A stretch of 64,000 nucleotides of DNA from Symmetrospora coprosmae (Eukaryota; Basidiomycota; Cystobasidiomycetes; Symmetrosporaceae): assembly GCA_008802785.1 (NCBI GenBank), contig VUYT01000014.1, positions 310,001-374,000 of the forward strand, in the 5' to 3' direction. Within the stretch, counting starts at the first letter, position 1. Each line of letters starts with the position of its first letter. Positions 21,619-37,158 of the stretch are shown piece by piece. The notes under the pieces were generated by a model. It was not told the DNA's origin. It searched no databases and saw only the letters and a list, made by a program, of their open reading frames with translations. Position numbers and translations under genes: made by a program.

Positions 21619-23900
21619 TTATAGCATATAGCGGAAGCCAGGCACGACATCGAGAGCGTAGGGCAGCTTCTCTGTGCGCTTGACATCGCCGTCGGCAGCA
21701 CGCTGGTGCTCGAGCGCATCGAGCTTCTTGTTGAGGCGGGCCAGGTCCCAGCGATGGCTATCGGGCAAGATGGTCAGCGCTGTACCGAGCAGGGATCCCG
21801 GGTGACGCTCAGCTCACAAGGTCAGGCCGATGATAGCGGCTCCCGCGACAGCGATGCTCAGGCCGAACGAGTAGTGGTACGAGGGACCCCATCGCGACGG
21901 GTAGACATAGCTTCCGGCGATGTTGCCGAGCTGCGAGAAGGCGTTGATGTCTGCGAGGATGGTCCAGACGGTCAGCTCTCGCTCTAGCTGACGTATCCCA
22001 GGTCGTGTACGTACAGGCAATGGCGATACCTCGGCGCATCGGCGGTCGCGGGAAGGTGCCCGAGATCCAAGCATAGAAGACGACGACTGTGCCGAGGCGG
22101 CGTTGCGAGGCCACGTCAGCCAGAGCTGTCATAGAAAGCGTCGCAACTGAGCATCACTCACAGCCTGCATATCCGCATGCCATCAGGAAGAGCGAGACGT
22201 AACGAGCTGCAGTGTTGCTTGTAGCAATGGCGATAATGAACCCGACAATCATGACCAGGATTGGGATGACGATGTGGAAGTATCGCTCGCCGGTCTTGTC
22301 CGAGTGTCGTGCGTTGAGGAAAGCAACTATAGCTGCAAGTGCAAAGGGCGGAGCGGCCAGGAGGAGGGACTGGATGCGATCTGGGAAGATAGTCCTCTAT
22401 AGGCGCGATCGGGATGATCCATCAGCAAGGCGTCATAACATGTACGGATTCGGATAGAGGGCCCACCGTGATAGTGGGGAAGAACCTGTGTTGAAGTAAG
22501 CGTTGTGGGCGCGAATCAGCTTCACTAAATCAATCGGCCCGATGAAGCCCTCAGACGGCAAAGATAGCAGCGCACTGGTTGAAAGTGAGAGAGACGACCA
22601 GCGAGGTCAGGGTAAGAGCCATGACGTGTGTGCGGTAGTCGGTCATGGCTCCGACGAAGGCTCCCCATGTGCCAGTGTTGTCCGAGTCTGATTGTCCGGC
22701 ATCCTCAGTCATGCGGAGGACGGCAAGCTTGCGCTCTTCGATCGAGAAACCTCGCGAGTTGTGCGGGAAGTCAGGGAGGACGACGACGGTAACAAAGCCG
22801 AAGAACATGGTGATGGCGCCCTCCTGCGCGACGTCGAAAGCACGACGGGATCAGCGGCCGAGTCTCGGTAGCCTCTCACGTGCTGTCACCCACGATGATG
22901 AAGAGCCATCGCCAGTTGGCAATGCCGAGCTCGTTGTTCATGCCACCGATGATGCCTGCTGCAATCATGGGGCCGAACGCGTTCGAGATGAGGGAACCGC
23001 AGTAGAGGATGGCAGTGCGGACGGCCAGCTCGGACTTGGTGTACCATTTGCTGAGCAAGAAGACTGCTCCGGGCTGCGATGCGAGTGTGAGACACGCAGG
23101 TAAGCTCGGTCCGCCTTCTTGATAGCCATCGGCACCAGTGAAGAGGCCGGTCCGCACTCACAAAGAAGGCAGCCTCGACGATACCGAGGAAGAATCGGGC
23201 GACGACTGCACCGGTGAAGCCCTCGACAAGGTAGAACAGCGTCGAGATCAGACCTGTCAAGTCGTTTGAAAGCACGCAGATGTGTCAGAACGGTCTTGCG
23301 AGTGACAGGAAGCGGCCAAGACTGTGAGAGATTTACCCCAGATGACAATGCACACAGGCAGGTAGATGCTCGGCCGTCCAGTCTTCTCGACAATGATGTT
23401 GGACGGGATTTGAAACTGTGGTAAGGCGATGCGACCGTCTCCGTCAGTACAGGCTTTGCCACCAGGAAGGGACCCGCCATGGAAGAGACTTACAAGAATG
23501 TAGCCGACGTAAAGCAGCGATAGCAGAGTGGGGTACTCGGATCCGGTGAGGTTGAGATCTCGCACCAGTCCGTTCTCTCGCGCGGCTGGCACGTTGTTCC
23601 TGTCGATGTCTATGCATTTTCCCATTACGAAATCGGGGTCAGGCTTTCCATGCAGGCACGGCACCAACCATCAGGCACCCGGAGAGGCCGACCAGACTAA
23701 CAGTTGAGGATGTATACGATGACCAGGATGATGAGCATCCGTGCGTCGACCTTCCTGACGAGCTTGTTCTCGAGTCGTGCTCGCTCCTCGGCGGTCCAGT
23801 TCAGCGGGGTCGACTCAAAGTCGGTGGCCATCTCTGACGTCTTCTCTTCGCCCGTGGGCGAGTGAGGCGCCTTCTCACTCTTGAAGCCGGGAATCTTCAT
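21619..23900 (-). CDS. MFS permease, allantoate / nicotinate (TNA1/Dal5) family
   Basis: Eleven exons: 23900-23702, 23609-23494, 23415-23337, 23253-23162, 23073-22894, 22823-22576, 22485-22467, 22396-22162, 22086-22015, 21950-21818 and 21757-21619, giving 503 residues. Family marks: ILNYIDRNNVPAARENGL, GYILFQIPSNIIVEKTGRP, GFTGAVVARFFLGIVEAAF, FLLSKWYTKSELAVRTA, NWRWLFIIEGAIT, and INAFSQLGNIAGSYVYP. Twelve membrane segments are expected, with a cytosolic N-terminus of about 60 residues. These anion:cation symporters take up allantoate, nicotinate, pantothenate or related carboxylates at the plasma membrane; the substrate cannot be read from sequence. Exon 7 is just 19 nt (QFFPTIT). Confidence 0.9.
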
Positions 23901-24680
23901 TGTGGCCGCAGCACTGGAAAGCTGGTTTGTGTGGAATACGGTAGAGGGAGAGGAAGGAAGGAAGAGAGTAGCGCCTCGTTGAGAGCCTTCGCCTGCCCAG
24001 ACCGAGGGAATATGGCTCGCCCCTCCGCAAAGCCTGCTAGCGCGCGACACACCGAGATGACTGATTGTGGGTGATTGCGGAGCTCCTGCAGGACCGAAGC
24101 CCATCCCCGGGTCGATCTGGTCGAGTTGCCGACAAGCCGCCGAGGAACCGGAACCGGAGGAACCTCGACCCGGACGCCACCACGGTGACCACAGAGGAAA
24201 GTCAATGAGCGTCATCTTGCGGGCCAGCTCAACAAGAGAATACATATAGCCGTGTCATCATGATGGAGGGGGAGACAGCTGCTGGAGGACACGCCTTACC
24301 TTACGACTATGCCTATAGCGTTCCTCCTCCCTGATGAGATCGCTTGATATCAAATACAAGGCCACCGTGCGCCTGTGCACTCAGCACGAAGCCGCAGCAG
24401 CCTTATTAGATGTCCGCCTGCCTGCAGACAGAGCTAGAACGAGCCTTGTACCGGTTCGCTTCCGTATACTGAACCACCTCCCGTAAGGTATCGTCTTGCT
24501 GCCATGTATTGTCGACCTGCTGCCTGCTGGATCCGGCAGGACCCAGCGGAGGGTTTTGGTTGCGATAGCGTCGGCACCGAGAGCACGAGCTCGGAGCTGG
24601 AGCAGCATGTGACAGATGAAGAGCGACACTGCTTCTCTTCTCCTCTCCTCCACTCACTCACGAGCGAGAACATCGCAAAC
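23901..24680. promoter_or_regulatory. Bidirectional region, MFS permease / M20 amidohydrolase
   Basis: 780 bases between divergent starts. The M20 frame stays open to an upstream ATG at 24504. No TATA box or repeat stands out. Confidence 0.4.
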
Positions 24681-26559
24681 ATGCCTGGCTGCTTCCCTTT
24701 CCTCAACAGGACCACAAGCTCTGGACGCGCTGATGCGTTCGACGAGAAGAGGCCCTCGCCGTCGCCGTCGCCAGCGTCATGCTCGCGGTCCAGCGGCCAC
24801 AGCAACAGCAACAGCAACAGCTGCGCGTGCAGCTTCCCGGACCAGCACGAAGGGCAGGCAATGATCGCCGCTGGCATGGCCGACCTGTCGCTGCCCGCCT
24901 ACAGCGCAAGCTACTCTGGCTCGGACGCCCTCTCCACCATCAATGCCTCACTCGACGCCCTGTCCAAGGAGCTCCGCCAGGTCTCGCTCGAGATGCACGA
25001 CCACCCGGAGATTGCCTGGAAGGAGGTCCAGACGGCAAAGCTGCTCTCGGGATTCATGGAGAAGCAGTCCGGGTGGAAGGTCAAGCGGAGCGTGTACGGT
25101 ACCGAGACTGGCTGGGAAGCCGTCTTTGTGCATGGAAATGGCGGCAGGACAATCGGCATCAACTCTGAGATGGACGCGCTGTATGGTATCGGACACGCCT
25201 GTGGTCACAACCTGATTGCCAGTGAGTGCGTTCGTGCGCACATTGGTCTCGATGCACGACTCAATCGATCCCCCCTGGTCCACAGTCGCCGGCATTGGGT
25301 CCGCTCTGGCAGTCGCGGCCGCTCTCGAGAAGCACAATGTCCCTGGACGAGTCAAGCTGCTGGGTACCCCTGCGGAAGAGGCCGACGGAGGCAAGATCGT
25401 CATGCTCAACAACGGCGGCTACAAGGATATGGACGTGAGTCTGACGAAATTGAGATCTGCAATAAGAGGCCGTTTAGAGTCTGATCTGTCCTATCGTTGT
25501 GCACAGGTCTGCCTCATGGCTCACCCGACGCCCTACACCGCTCTCGCACCCATGCTGGCTGTCAGCGAATGCGACGTCGAGTTCTTCGGACACAAGTCAG
25601 TCTGTCCCGGGCTCTGGCTTTGCGCAGCGACCGGCCGTGCCCATGGCTGACGCCCTGCCTTACAGCGCACACGCCGCTGGCGCGCCATGGGAAGGCATCA
25701 ATGCGCTCGACGCAGCAGTATTGGCATATAGCAACATCTCTGCACTCCGGCAGCAGGTGCACCCAGACTCGCGCATCCACGGCATCATCAAAGGAAGTGA
25801 GGAATGGGTGCGTCCGGCTTGCATGGACAGAGCAACAGGAATTGGTTACAAGCTGGATATGATCAGAGCTGATCCCTTCCTCTGCGGCTAATTGCATCGC
25901 AGGTCTGCAATATCATCCCGGCGCATTCGCGGCTCGAATGTGAGCAGCCTCTCTGTCTGACAAGCTGAAGCGGCGGGACACCGCACTAATGCCTGCCCTT
26001 CACATACGCCGTAGTCGGCGTCCGGCATCCCAAACTGGAGGAAGTCGAGAAGCTCAAGAAGCGCATCGAGAAGTGCATCGAGGCCGCTGCGCTCGCCACG
26101 GGCTGCAAGCTCAAGATGCACTGGAAGATGTCGTACGCCGACATGGTAGACAGTGAGCACCGTTCACCCGCCTCCCCCGGTTCTCGGCGATCGCGCCTGC
26201 TGACCCGACCTCGCGTGGCAGACTCCGTCCTCGGCTCCGAGTACAAGCGCTACATGGAGGCTGAGCAAAAGACGGACATCCCCGTCTCGGACAAGGCGTT
26301 CGGCTCGACCGATTTCGGCGACGTGACGTACGCTCTCCCCGCGCTCCACCCGCTCTTTTGGATTCCCGTCGGACCAGGAGAGGGCAACCACACCCCCGGA
26401 TTTGCGAAGGCGGCGGCTACGTCAAGGGCTCACGAGGAGACCATCAAGGTCGCAAAGGGTCTTGCCGCAACGGCCTGGCGCGTGCTCACAGACGACGAGT
26501 TCTTCCAGGCTGCAAAGAAGGAGTTCGAGACGGAGAGGAAGCCAAAGCAGTCTGTGTAG
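24681..26559 (+). CDS. M20 family amidohydrolase (M20D/ACY1L2-like)
   Basis: Exons 24681-25221, 25286-25434, 25507-25595, 25666-25807, 25903-25939, 26015-26152 and 26222-26559 encode 477 residues. Family marks in order: [32 protein letters not shown] (metal ligands), [13 protein letters not shown] (catalytic Glu pair), [48 protein letters not shown] and [10 protein letters not shown]. These zinc enzymes cut amide bonds in N-acyl amino acids or dipeptides; PM20D2-like members cut dipeptides. The first 80 residues are a Ser/Asn-rich extension. ATG 24681 (AACATGCC) was chosen over an in-frame ATG at 24504. No secretion signal, so probably cytosolic. Confidence 0.85.
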
Positions 26560-26702
26560 CTCTATCATCGCCTGATGGGCCCCAATAGGAGCAAAGAAAT
26601 CCCGCCTGACAATACTGGGCGAAGCCCGCTCGTTGCTTTGGTTGGCATCAAATCTCCTTCTGCACCACAACAGCTTCATATCGGTAATCAAGGCGTGTGC
26701 GT

Positions 26703-29932
<3,230 letters not shown>

Positions 29933-30466
29933 GGCTGCCGTTGGTGATATGCGTGGTCAACCCTGCTATTCTGTGCTATGCGATGCCTCTGCCTGCGGTA
30001 TCAACTTAGGCGTCGGTTGGAGAAGAGAAGCGGACGCGTGCGTCTCCATGTACAACGCGGGCCAGGCTCCCCAGGCACAACGTCCTCGCTCTTTCCGCAT
30101 CGCCCAACAGATAAGTTAGCGGAATGGGACATGCAGCTTTTATCGGTACCCGTCGTACGTGCGCATCGATTGCTAGGCATCACTCCATACGATATACTAC
30201 AAACGAGCACGAAGCGATCTCGCACGTCCTGCCGGGCGGCTTTGGCACACGAGCTCCGCCTGTAAGGCTTTGGAACGGCTAAGCAGGTACTGACAGACAG
30301 CTATGCTCAACGGCGTCCGTTTTAATCGGTCACTGCACCTGCCGCCATGCAACAGGCATGCCATGCTGTTCGCTTCTCCGGCTAGCCCTCACGCACTCGA
30401 CAGCTACGAACCGACTTCGAACAGCTAGCCTAGCCAGCGACCTGCGGACCGCGCGAACTCGCATCC
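29933..30466. other. Intergenic, SEC23 promoter and nitrilase 3' flank
   Basis: 534 bases between two minus-strand genes. The part just upstream of SEC23 is less GC-rich. No supported element. Confidence 0.4.
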
Positions 30467-31946
30467 CTATTCCTTTACAGACAGCTTGAAGATGTCCGGT
30501 CGCGAGTAGTGTCCGACCACATCCAGGTCGAACTTGCCGGCAAGGATGTCGTCGAGATTGAGGGTCGCCGTGAGCACTCTGAAAGTGACCGTCCAAAGGA
30601 TCAGCAACCTGTCGTGGTCAGTGGCACAGTGTGAGTATCCCACCCTTCCTCGCCCCTTAGAGGCCCTGCCAATGTCTCTCCGAGCGGGTTGATGATGGTC
30701 GAGCCTCCAGCAATCATGATGCCTGACGGATCTCGCTCGCCTTCAACGGGATGGTCCGAGGGGAAGTCCTGCGAAGCGTGCGTGCAGAGTATCAGTAGAG
30801 GTACAACCATCTACCTGTTCCTTACGGCCCAGACGTTGCACTTACGCTCTGCACTGCGAAGTAGCTACGAAGAAGCGAGAAAGGTCAGCATGGAGGCCTA
30901 ATTTTTGGCAGGACCTGCGATAAGACTCATCTGGCAGGCACTCAGAACAAAGCAGCGTCCTTCCATTGCAATCGTCCGCATGAGACTCTCCCAGTTGCCG
31001 CGTCCATCGACCGTCGGGACACAGTGAAGCTGTGTGCCTTGCGTGTAATAGTGCGTCCGGAGGAGAGGCTGCGGCGGCGGGACAGTTGACGATGCGGGAT
31101 TTGTTAGCATGTCACGTCGTATCTCGTATCTCGTGTGCGTCGACCTCGATCGTACCATCAGGTTCTCCCAGCAGATGGCGCTTGAGAGGACCAGCTCTTC
31201 TGCCTGACTGCCGCTTGTGGCCCCACCGGTGGTCGGGAAAGACGCCTTGACGACTTTGATGTCCGATTCATCGCCGAAGCTGCCCGCCAGCACCAGATCA
31301 GCCATCAGTAGCGTATTCGCCTGGCCCTTGAGGGCCAGCGCCTCACCCCCAGATAAGGCGCTCGCTAGCAGTTGGCATGAGCTGAGAGTGAAGAGAGCAG
31401 CAGTCAGCGTTGATGGCACTAGCGAGAGAAGAGGCTGCTAGTATGGCCCGGACGAGGCTGCACCGTTGACGTGTGCTACACCCCACCTTTCTCCGCCTGT
31501 AGAGGAAGCCCCGCTTCGGATGCCAGAAGCCGACCGCGCAGTATAGCGTTCCGCCCGTCCGCTCAATGAAGCCAGAGACAATGAAGACATCCAGCTCTCG
31601 GGCGATATCTGCGACCCTCGTCACCTCGGGTCCCGGCACTGCGATGGCGTTCTTGTGGTAACGGACGAACTCATGACGGCCTTCAAGGGAGCGAGTCCCG
31701 ACGCTCGCGCCAAAGTTGCTGAACTTGGGATAGCCTGCAAGGGAAGGTCCGACTTGAGATATTGTCGTCTTCGTTCATCTGCGCTCGACGCTGCGCACCG
31801 CCGATGAAGGCCTCGGGAAAGACGAGGAGCGAGCTGCCATCGCGCTCCACTGCGACTTTTGCAAGCGTGTGCAGCTTTTGGAGCGTAGCAGGAGTGTCAT
31901 TGTACACTGTGCTGCATTGCACAACGGAGGCCTTGATGGTGGCCAT
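30467..31946 (-). CDS. Nitrilase-family carbon-nitrogen hydrolase
   Basis: Exons 31946-31799, 31734-31487, 31381-31347, 31279-31156, 31068-30915, probably a microexon 30853-30846, then 30768-30644 and 30578-30467, about 317 residues. The catalytic triad is visible: Glu in [13 protein letters not shown], Lys in [16 protein letters not shown] (rebuilt by splicing), and Cys in [30 protein letters not shown] and [16 protein letters not shown] complete the fold. These enzymes hydrolyse nitriles or amides; plant and fungal relatives act on cyano-alanine or aromatic nitriles, but substrate is not readable. The microexon joining ACQ to DFPSDHP is the weak point of the model. Divergent from the ZIP gene. 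Confidence 0.85.
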
Positions 31947-32349
31947 GTTGCTCTTAAGAGGCTCTTTGGTGACTCGGAGCTCGAGGGCACGTTGCAGTTC
32001 GGTGGAGCGCAGAAGAGACAGAACGCAAAGCACCTCATCAGTCGGAACGGAGAGGTTCGCGGAGCAAAGCGAATATCAACACATGCATTACTGCTGATCA
32101 GCAAGACATTCGAGACGCTGATGCAGACGTCGATGGTGACCGGCAAGGTCCTCTGGTCGTCATTAACGCGTCCGGGCTCCCTTCCCTTCCCTTCCTGGCC
32201 GCGGTCCGCTCCGATGGATGGCACGTGAAATCTCGAAACGCTTGGCGCCTGTGCGAACTGGGTCGAGGATCCTCCGGGAGAAGGGAGCAACAGGCCTTGA
32301 GTATCTCTCTTCTGCTATGATCCATCACCTTCTCCGTCGCTCAGATATC
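31947..32349. promoter_or_regulatory. Bidirectional region, nitrilase / ZIP transporter
   Basis: 403 bases between divergent starts. The ZIP frame is open upstream to an ATG at 32218, but the later ATG is followed by a proper signal sequence. No TATA box seen. Confidence 0.4.
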
Positions 32350-33625
32350 ATGTCAAGATCCACGTCGCTGCTATTGGCACTCGCCACCGCCGTCGCCGCC
32401 GCTGTGGCTCCCGGAGGCGCCCTCGCTCAAGCGACTCCGCCAGGCCTTTCGCCGACTGGAAGCAGCGACGACGATGCTTGTGCCACCGTGCTCGGAGAGT
32501 ATGACCTCGACCTGCATGTCGTGGCCATCTTTGTCCTGCTCGTCGCCAGCGCATTTGGCGTCTTCTTTCCCGTCGTGCTCGGCCAGAAAAAGCGCGCGTC
32601 CAAGGCTGTCGAGATGACCTTCTTCGTGAGTGCTGCTGCGGACAAGGGCGCCGTGTGGAGCGCAGGCTGATAAGATGTCTGCAACAGGTACTGCGACACT
32701 TTGGCAGCGGCATCATCATCAGCACCGCCTTCTGCCACCTGATGCTAGAGGCCTTCCTCTACTACCACAACGAGTGCATGGGCGCGCTCGCCTACCCTGC
32801 CACAGCCCCCGCCATCATGATGGCCGCGACGTTCCTCGTCTTCCTTGTCGACTTCTTCGCCGCGAGGTACATGTACAACGAGCGGATCCGCCAGCACGAG
32901 GAGGCGAGAGCTGCGCGCGTGGAAGCGGGACGGTCGTCATCGTCCTCGACAACAGGAGAGATCGCCCCGGTAGCAGTCGGCCTGAGCAGCGCAGAGCAGG
33001 AGAAGCACGAATCGGCTTTTGCTGGACACTCGCACGATTTCGCCGAGCTGGACGTGATGACCTCGGACCAGTTCGACCGCCGTGCGCGGTGGGACGTCGA
33101 GCTACTCGAAGCCGGCATCTGCTTCCACTCTGTCTTCATCGGGATCACGCTCGGCGCGCAGGGTGGAAACCAGTTCGTGCCAACCTTCGTCGCGCTTGTC
33201 TTTCACCAGCTGTTCGAAGGTCTCGGTCTCGGTGCGCGGATCGGTCGGCTGCAGTACCCCAACGGGACGAGCTGGCAGAAGTGGTTGATGTGCATCTTGT
33301 ACACGCTCATCACACCGCTGGGTATTGCTATCGTGAGTCTGAAAGTGCTATTGATCGGCGCGAACAGGAGCTGAGCTTCGTCTGGCCGCAGGGCATTGCT
33401 GTCCGAACAACCATAAACTTCAGCGGTCGGTCCACGCTGCTGGTCGTCGGCACCTTCGACTCAATCTCAGCCGGCATCCTCCTCTACGGCGGCATCGCGC
33501 AGATCCTGGTTGGCGATTGGCTGGCCGGCGACATCCGCCGCTCGCCACTCAGCAAGATCGGACTCGGCCTGGGCTCTCTCGTGGCTGGCCTGATGGCTAT
33601 GAGCATCATTGCACAATGGACGTGA
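32350..33625 (+). CDS. ZIP family zinc/iron transporter
   Basis: Exons 32350-32625, 32688-33332 and 33392-33625 encode 384 residues. A signal-like N-terminus (LLLALATAVAAAVAPGGALA) is followed by membrane segments and the ZIP core: VLRHFGSGIIISTAFCHLM, a cytosolic loop with a weak metal site (AGHSHDF), then helices IV-V with HSVFIGITLG and FHQLFEGLGLGARIG, and PLGIAIGIAV near the end. The His-Ser and His-Gln-x-x-Glu residues form the transport path. Members such as fungal Zrt1/Zrt2 import zinc at the plasma membrane. I chose the ATG that gives a signal peptide. Confidence 0.9.
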
Positions 33626-34310
33626 TGTTGTCCAGCAGACACGACACAACCTTACGTGGGACGGATCGACTCGGTCCAGCGGGTACCGAGATGGGCCGGC
33701 CCGCGGCACCTCCCGATAGCGCTGCAGACGCCTATTCTGCAGGGCAGTAACGCCTGGCGCAGTCGTGCTCCTGAGTGTGACGGGTGTCCGTCGTATTTGC
33801 GGTGCTCGGTCTGGCTCAGACAGTCGGCTCGGGCACTCCGGCTTCGCCCCACAGGCCGGGGTATAAAACGCCACCGACGAAAGCGAAGCGCCGCCCGGGC
33901 CGTGACGGATACCTCCCAAGATTGAGACAGCCGATCGACGACATACTGTGTGGAGCGATAGCCAAGCCCGCTCGCGACAGGCTGCAGGGAGGCAGCCAAC
34001 CGAGCTGCTGGAAGCGACCAGGAGCCAGTCCAGAGTGCTGCGCGTCACTGTATGCTAGTAGACGGCGTGCTGCATATTGCTGTTGCTTGTCGATAAGGAG
34101 GAGGAGGAGGAGGCCTGAGCGGTGGCAAATCGACGCGTCGGGAAGCTGCTCCGGAGCTTTGGCCCTCCGCTTGCCCCTCCGCGTCGGGCGTGCTGCCAGC
34201 GCCAACTTCCTGAGGGTTCCGCTCTCTTCTCTCTCACCTTCCTTCGCATCGCTAGCAGCATCGAGTCATACCACCCTATCTGACGCGCGTCAACATCGAC
34301 TGTCTTCGCA
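33626..34310. promoter_or_regulatory. Upstream region of the first MYND gene, with TATA-like box
   Basis: 685 bases. TATAAAA occurs at 33862-33868 on the plus strand, about 440 bases before the MYND start. A run of GGA triplets lies at 34096-34113. A pyrimidine-rich tract (TTCTCTCTCACCTTCC) precedes the start codon. Confidence 0.4.
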
Positions 34311-35545
34311 ATGTCCTTCACCATGTCCACCATGTCCAACGCTGCCTACGCCGAGAAGATCAGAAAACTCACAACTGGCACCAGGGAGGAACAAGCCTGC
34401 GTTCTGAGGGAGACGGTTCTGGAGCAGATGTCCCCCGACATGTGAGCGCAAAGGTGGTGATGTCTAGGTACTGTTTCAACAGTCATACTGAAACCGCCTC
34501 TATCGTTCTCAACCTGCCTTTTCCGCATGCGCATTTTCTACCCTTGCTGCTTCTTCCCTCCATCTTCCTCGGCTCTGGCTTCCCTTCCCTTTACCACGAC
34601 TTTCCGCTCTGCAGTAAAACCATCTACGATTCGGCACCGATGCAGAAGCTCATCGAGGACTTCAAGCGACTCCCCGACGCGAAGAGCAAGGAGGATCGTC
34701 TTCGAACCTGCTACTTCTGGACACTACAGTACCCTACCTCGCACTACACCTCCGACCGCGATAACGAAGAGGACCTCGAGTTCGTTCTTCAGGGTGCCAA
34801 CACGCTGTATCCGATCGTCGTGCCCTGCAAGCGCTCGCTATTCGGTATCGAGAATGTCACCATGTCGCCGTACATCATCGGCCGCTTCCTGCAGGCATTC
34901 GTTGGAGAGGAAGGCCAAAAGCTTCTCGAGTGGGATGTTAGCAATCTGGAGCAGCTCAAGCCGGCAGACTTGTTCGACATGGAGGCAGTGGGAAAGACTG
35001 GCAAGCTTTCCGAGGCGGACAACAAGGCTTTCGGCGAGGCCATCATGGCACACCTACCAGACGGCTGCATTCCACAGGGCATGCATGGGTTCATGCGCAA
35101 GCGGGAGGGGGTTCATCCTTCAGAACTGCCGATCAAGCACGTAGTTCGACCCCTCCGCATAGTCTGTCGAGACACCCGTCTCTGGCATGCCCTCTATCTG
35201 CAGGCGGCCGTCGTCGGCATCGACATCGAGGTCATCATCGCCGACGACATGCGCAGCGCCTTCTACGTTCCTGGCCCCTCCTCTGGCGGGAAGACCACAG
35301 ACAGGAAGGACGTCACCTTTTGCGCCAAAATGGCATGCGGCGTACTCTCCGACAAGTTGCGTCGCTGCTCCGCCTGCATGACGGCATCCTACTGCTCAGT
35401 CCTCCACCAGAAGCAGGACTGGCCCGTGCACAAGGCAGTCTGCAAAGACTCCCAGGCAGCTTTCAAGGCCAACAAGGAGAGGGAGAGCGGTTTTCACATC
35501 CCCACTTTCTACAACATGGGTAATAGCCTCAGCATCGTTGCCTAG
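34311..35545 (+). CDS. MYND zinc-finger protein, tandem paralog A
   Basis: Exons 34311-34441 and 34615-35545 encode 353 residues. The last 60 residues hold a MYND finger: Cys-x4-Cys-x9-Cys-x2-Cys, then SYCSVLHQKQDWPVHKAVC. MYND fingers usually bind proline-rich partners and act in transcription or chromatin. The 230-residue region before it (IYDSAPMQKLIEDFKRLPDA, YFWTLQYPTSHYTSD, PIVVPCKRSLFGIENVTMSP, HGFMRKREGVHPSELP) matches no domain I know but is shared with the next gene. Both genes have a single intron at the same position and phase, so they arose by tandem duplication. There is no membrane tail here. Confidence 0.8.
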
Positions 35546-35925
35546 GTCTGAGATCGGCATCGGGAGAAGTAGAGCGAGAGAGAGAACGGAGGAAGCAGGG
35601 TGCGACTGAGGTCACGCATACAAGGCCCAGAACCTGCGAGAATAGTGAAGAGAAGACTGTTTCGGTATGCGGCTAGATCTTTTGGTGTTTGTTGTCTGCT
35701 AATTGCCTGGCATCTTCGAGCGTGCGCAACTCGGTGGCAAAAGGACGCGACTTGAAGCTTTGGCACACCTCCTTTCCGGCCACTGGGGCCTGCACGCGTC
35801 GCGGAGTGTCCAGCCGACGCGCGGCTGCTTCCTTTGCTGTGCACTTGCACTCTTGCCAATCCCTCCAGATCCGATCCGTGCAGCCTCTCCGAACCACCCA
35901 CCTCCGATACCCAGCACTTCGCATC
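35546..35925. other. Spacer between the tandem MYND genes
   Basis: 380 bases holding the terminator of A and promoter of B. No element recognised. Confidence 0.4.
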
Positions 35926-37158
35926 ATGTCGTCGTCCCTCTACGACTCTGTGCGCGCTCACATTACGGCACGCAGGGCGCGAAGCGATCACAAGACGGCC
36001 TTGCGTGAGGCAGCCTCCAAGCGTATGAAGCCGGATATGTAAGCGCTTGACTGGCCGTAGCTACCAACGCGTGGCTATGTTGCCCACTGGCTCCAGCTGA
36101 TGAAGACTTGTACTGCTGTTGACGTACCCAGCAAGGCTATCTACGACTCGCCGCAGATGAAGCAGCTCGTGAAGGCTTTCAACCAGCTACCGAAGGCCAA
36201 GACGAAAGAGGACGAGAAGCGGACCAGTTACTTCTGGACGCTGCAATACCCCTTCGCTCACCACACTTCGGACCCACGCAATACCGAGGACATGGAATTT
36301 GTCCTGCATGGCAGACATCTGCTGAACCCCATTGTGGTGCCGTGCAAGCGCTCCCTTCTTCAGATGGAGGACTGCACCCTGTCGCCATACGTCATCGGCC
36401 TCTTCTGCCAGGCCTTTGTCGGCGAGACAGGCAAGAAGTTACTCGAGTGGGACCTGGCAAACCTGGAGGAGCATCGACCAGAGACGTATCTGGATGCGGG
36501 GTATCTCTTCAAGCACGGACAGCTCTCCGAGGCAGACAAAGAGCGCATCAGCCGGGAGAAAGCCTCAATTCTTCCTGCCGGCTACTTTACGCATGATGCG
36601 CACTTACTCATGCGCAAGCGAGAGGGCGTTCCGCCATCCAAGCTCCCAGTCGCGAAGGTCATCCGCCCGACCAGCATCTACTGCCGAGACATGCGCCTCA
36701 TCCGTGCTCTCCTTCTCCAGACCGCGCTCTTAGGCATCGAGATGGACGTCCTGCCCACCGATGCGCGAGATTACAGCGCCTTCTTCGTCCCGAGCGACAT
36801 TCCCGGCGGCAAGGTCTCCCCGAGGAAGGATGTCGCGTTCTGCGAGACCGCCGGGTGTACCGCCCTTTCCGACACACACCTGCGGTGCTCGTACTGCAAG
36901 TTGTCGTCGTATTGCTCGAATAAGCACCGAAAGCAGGACTGGCCCAAGCACAAAAGCCGCTGCTGGAACACGGAGCGGTTCTTCAAGGGGCAGAAGGAAG
37001 GTCGATGCGAGCTCGATTTCGGAGACAACCTGCGCCTCAGTATGGGGCTCGAGTCGACTCGCCAGGGAACCCAGAGATGGTCCAAGGTCAAATCGTTCTA
37101 TGTCTGGCTGGTTATTATGGTCGTTCTAGTCTGCCTAGCGTCGTTGGCTCGCCCGTGA
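35926..37158 (+). CDS. MYND zinc-finger protein, tandem paralog B, tail-anchored
   Basis: Exons 35926-36038 and 36132-37158 encode 379 residues. It aligns along its length with paralog A: IYDSPQMKQLVKAFNQLPKA, YFWTLQYPFAHHTSD, PIVVPCKRSLLQMEDCTLSP, LLMRKREGVPPSKLP, and the same MYND spacing with SYCSNKHRKQDWPKHKSRC. It differs by a C-terminal hydrophobic stretch (FYVWLVIMVVLVCLASLA) ending in Arg-Pro, a likely tail anchor that A lacks. The pair may therefore be split between a membrane and a soluble location. The first exons differ strongly. Confidence 0.8.
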
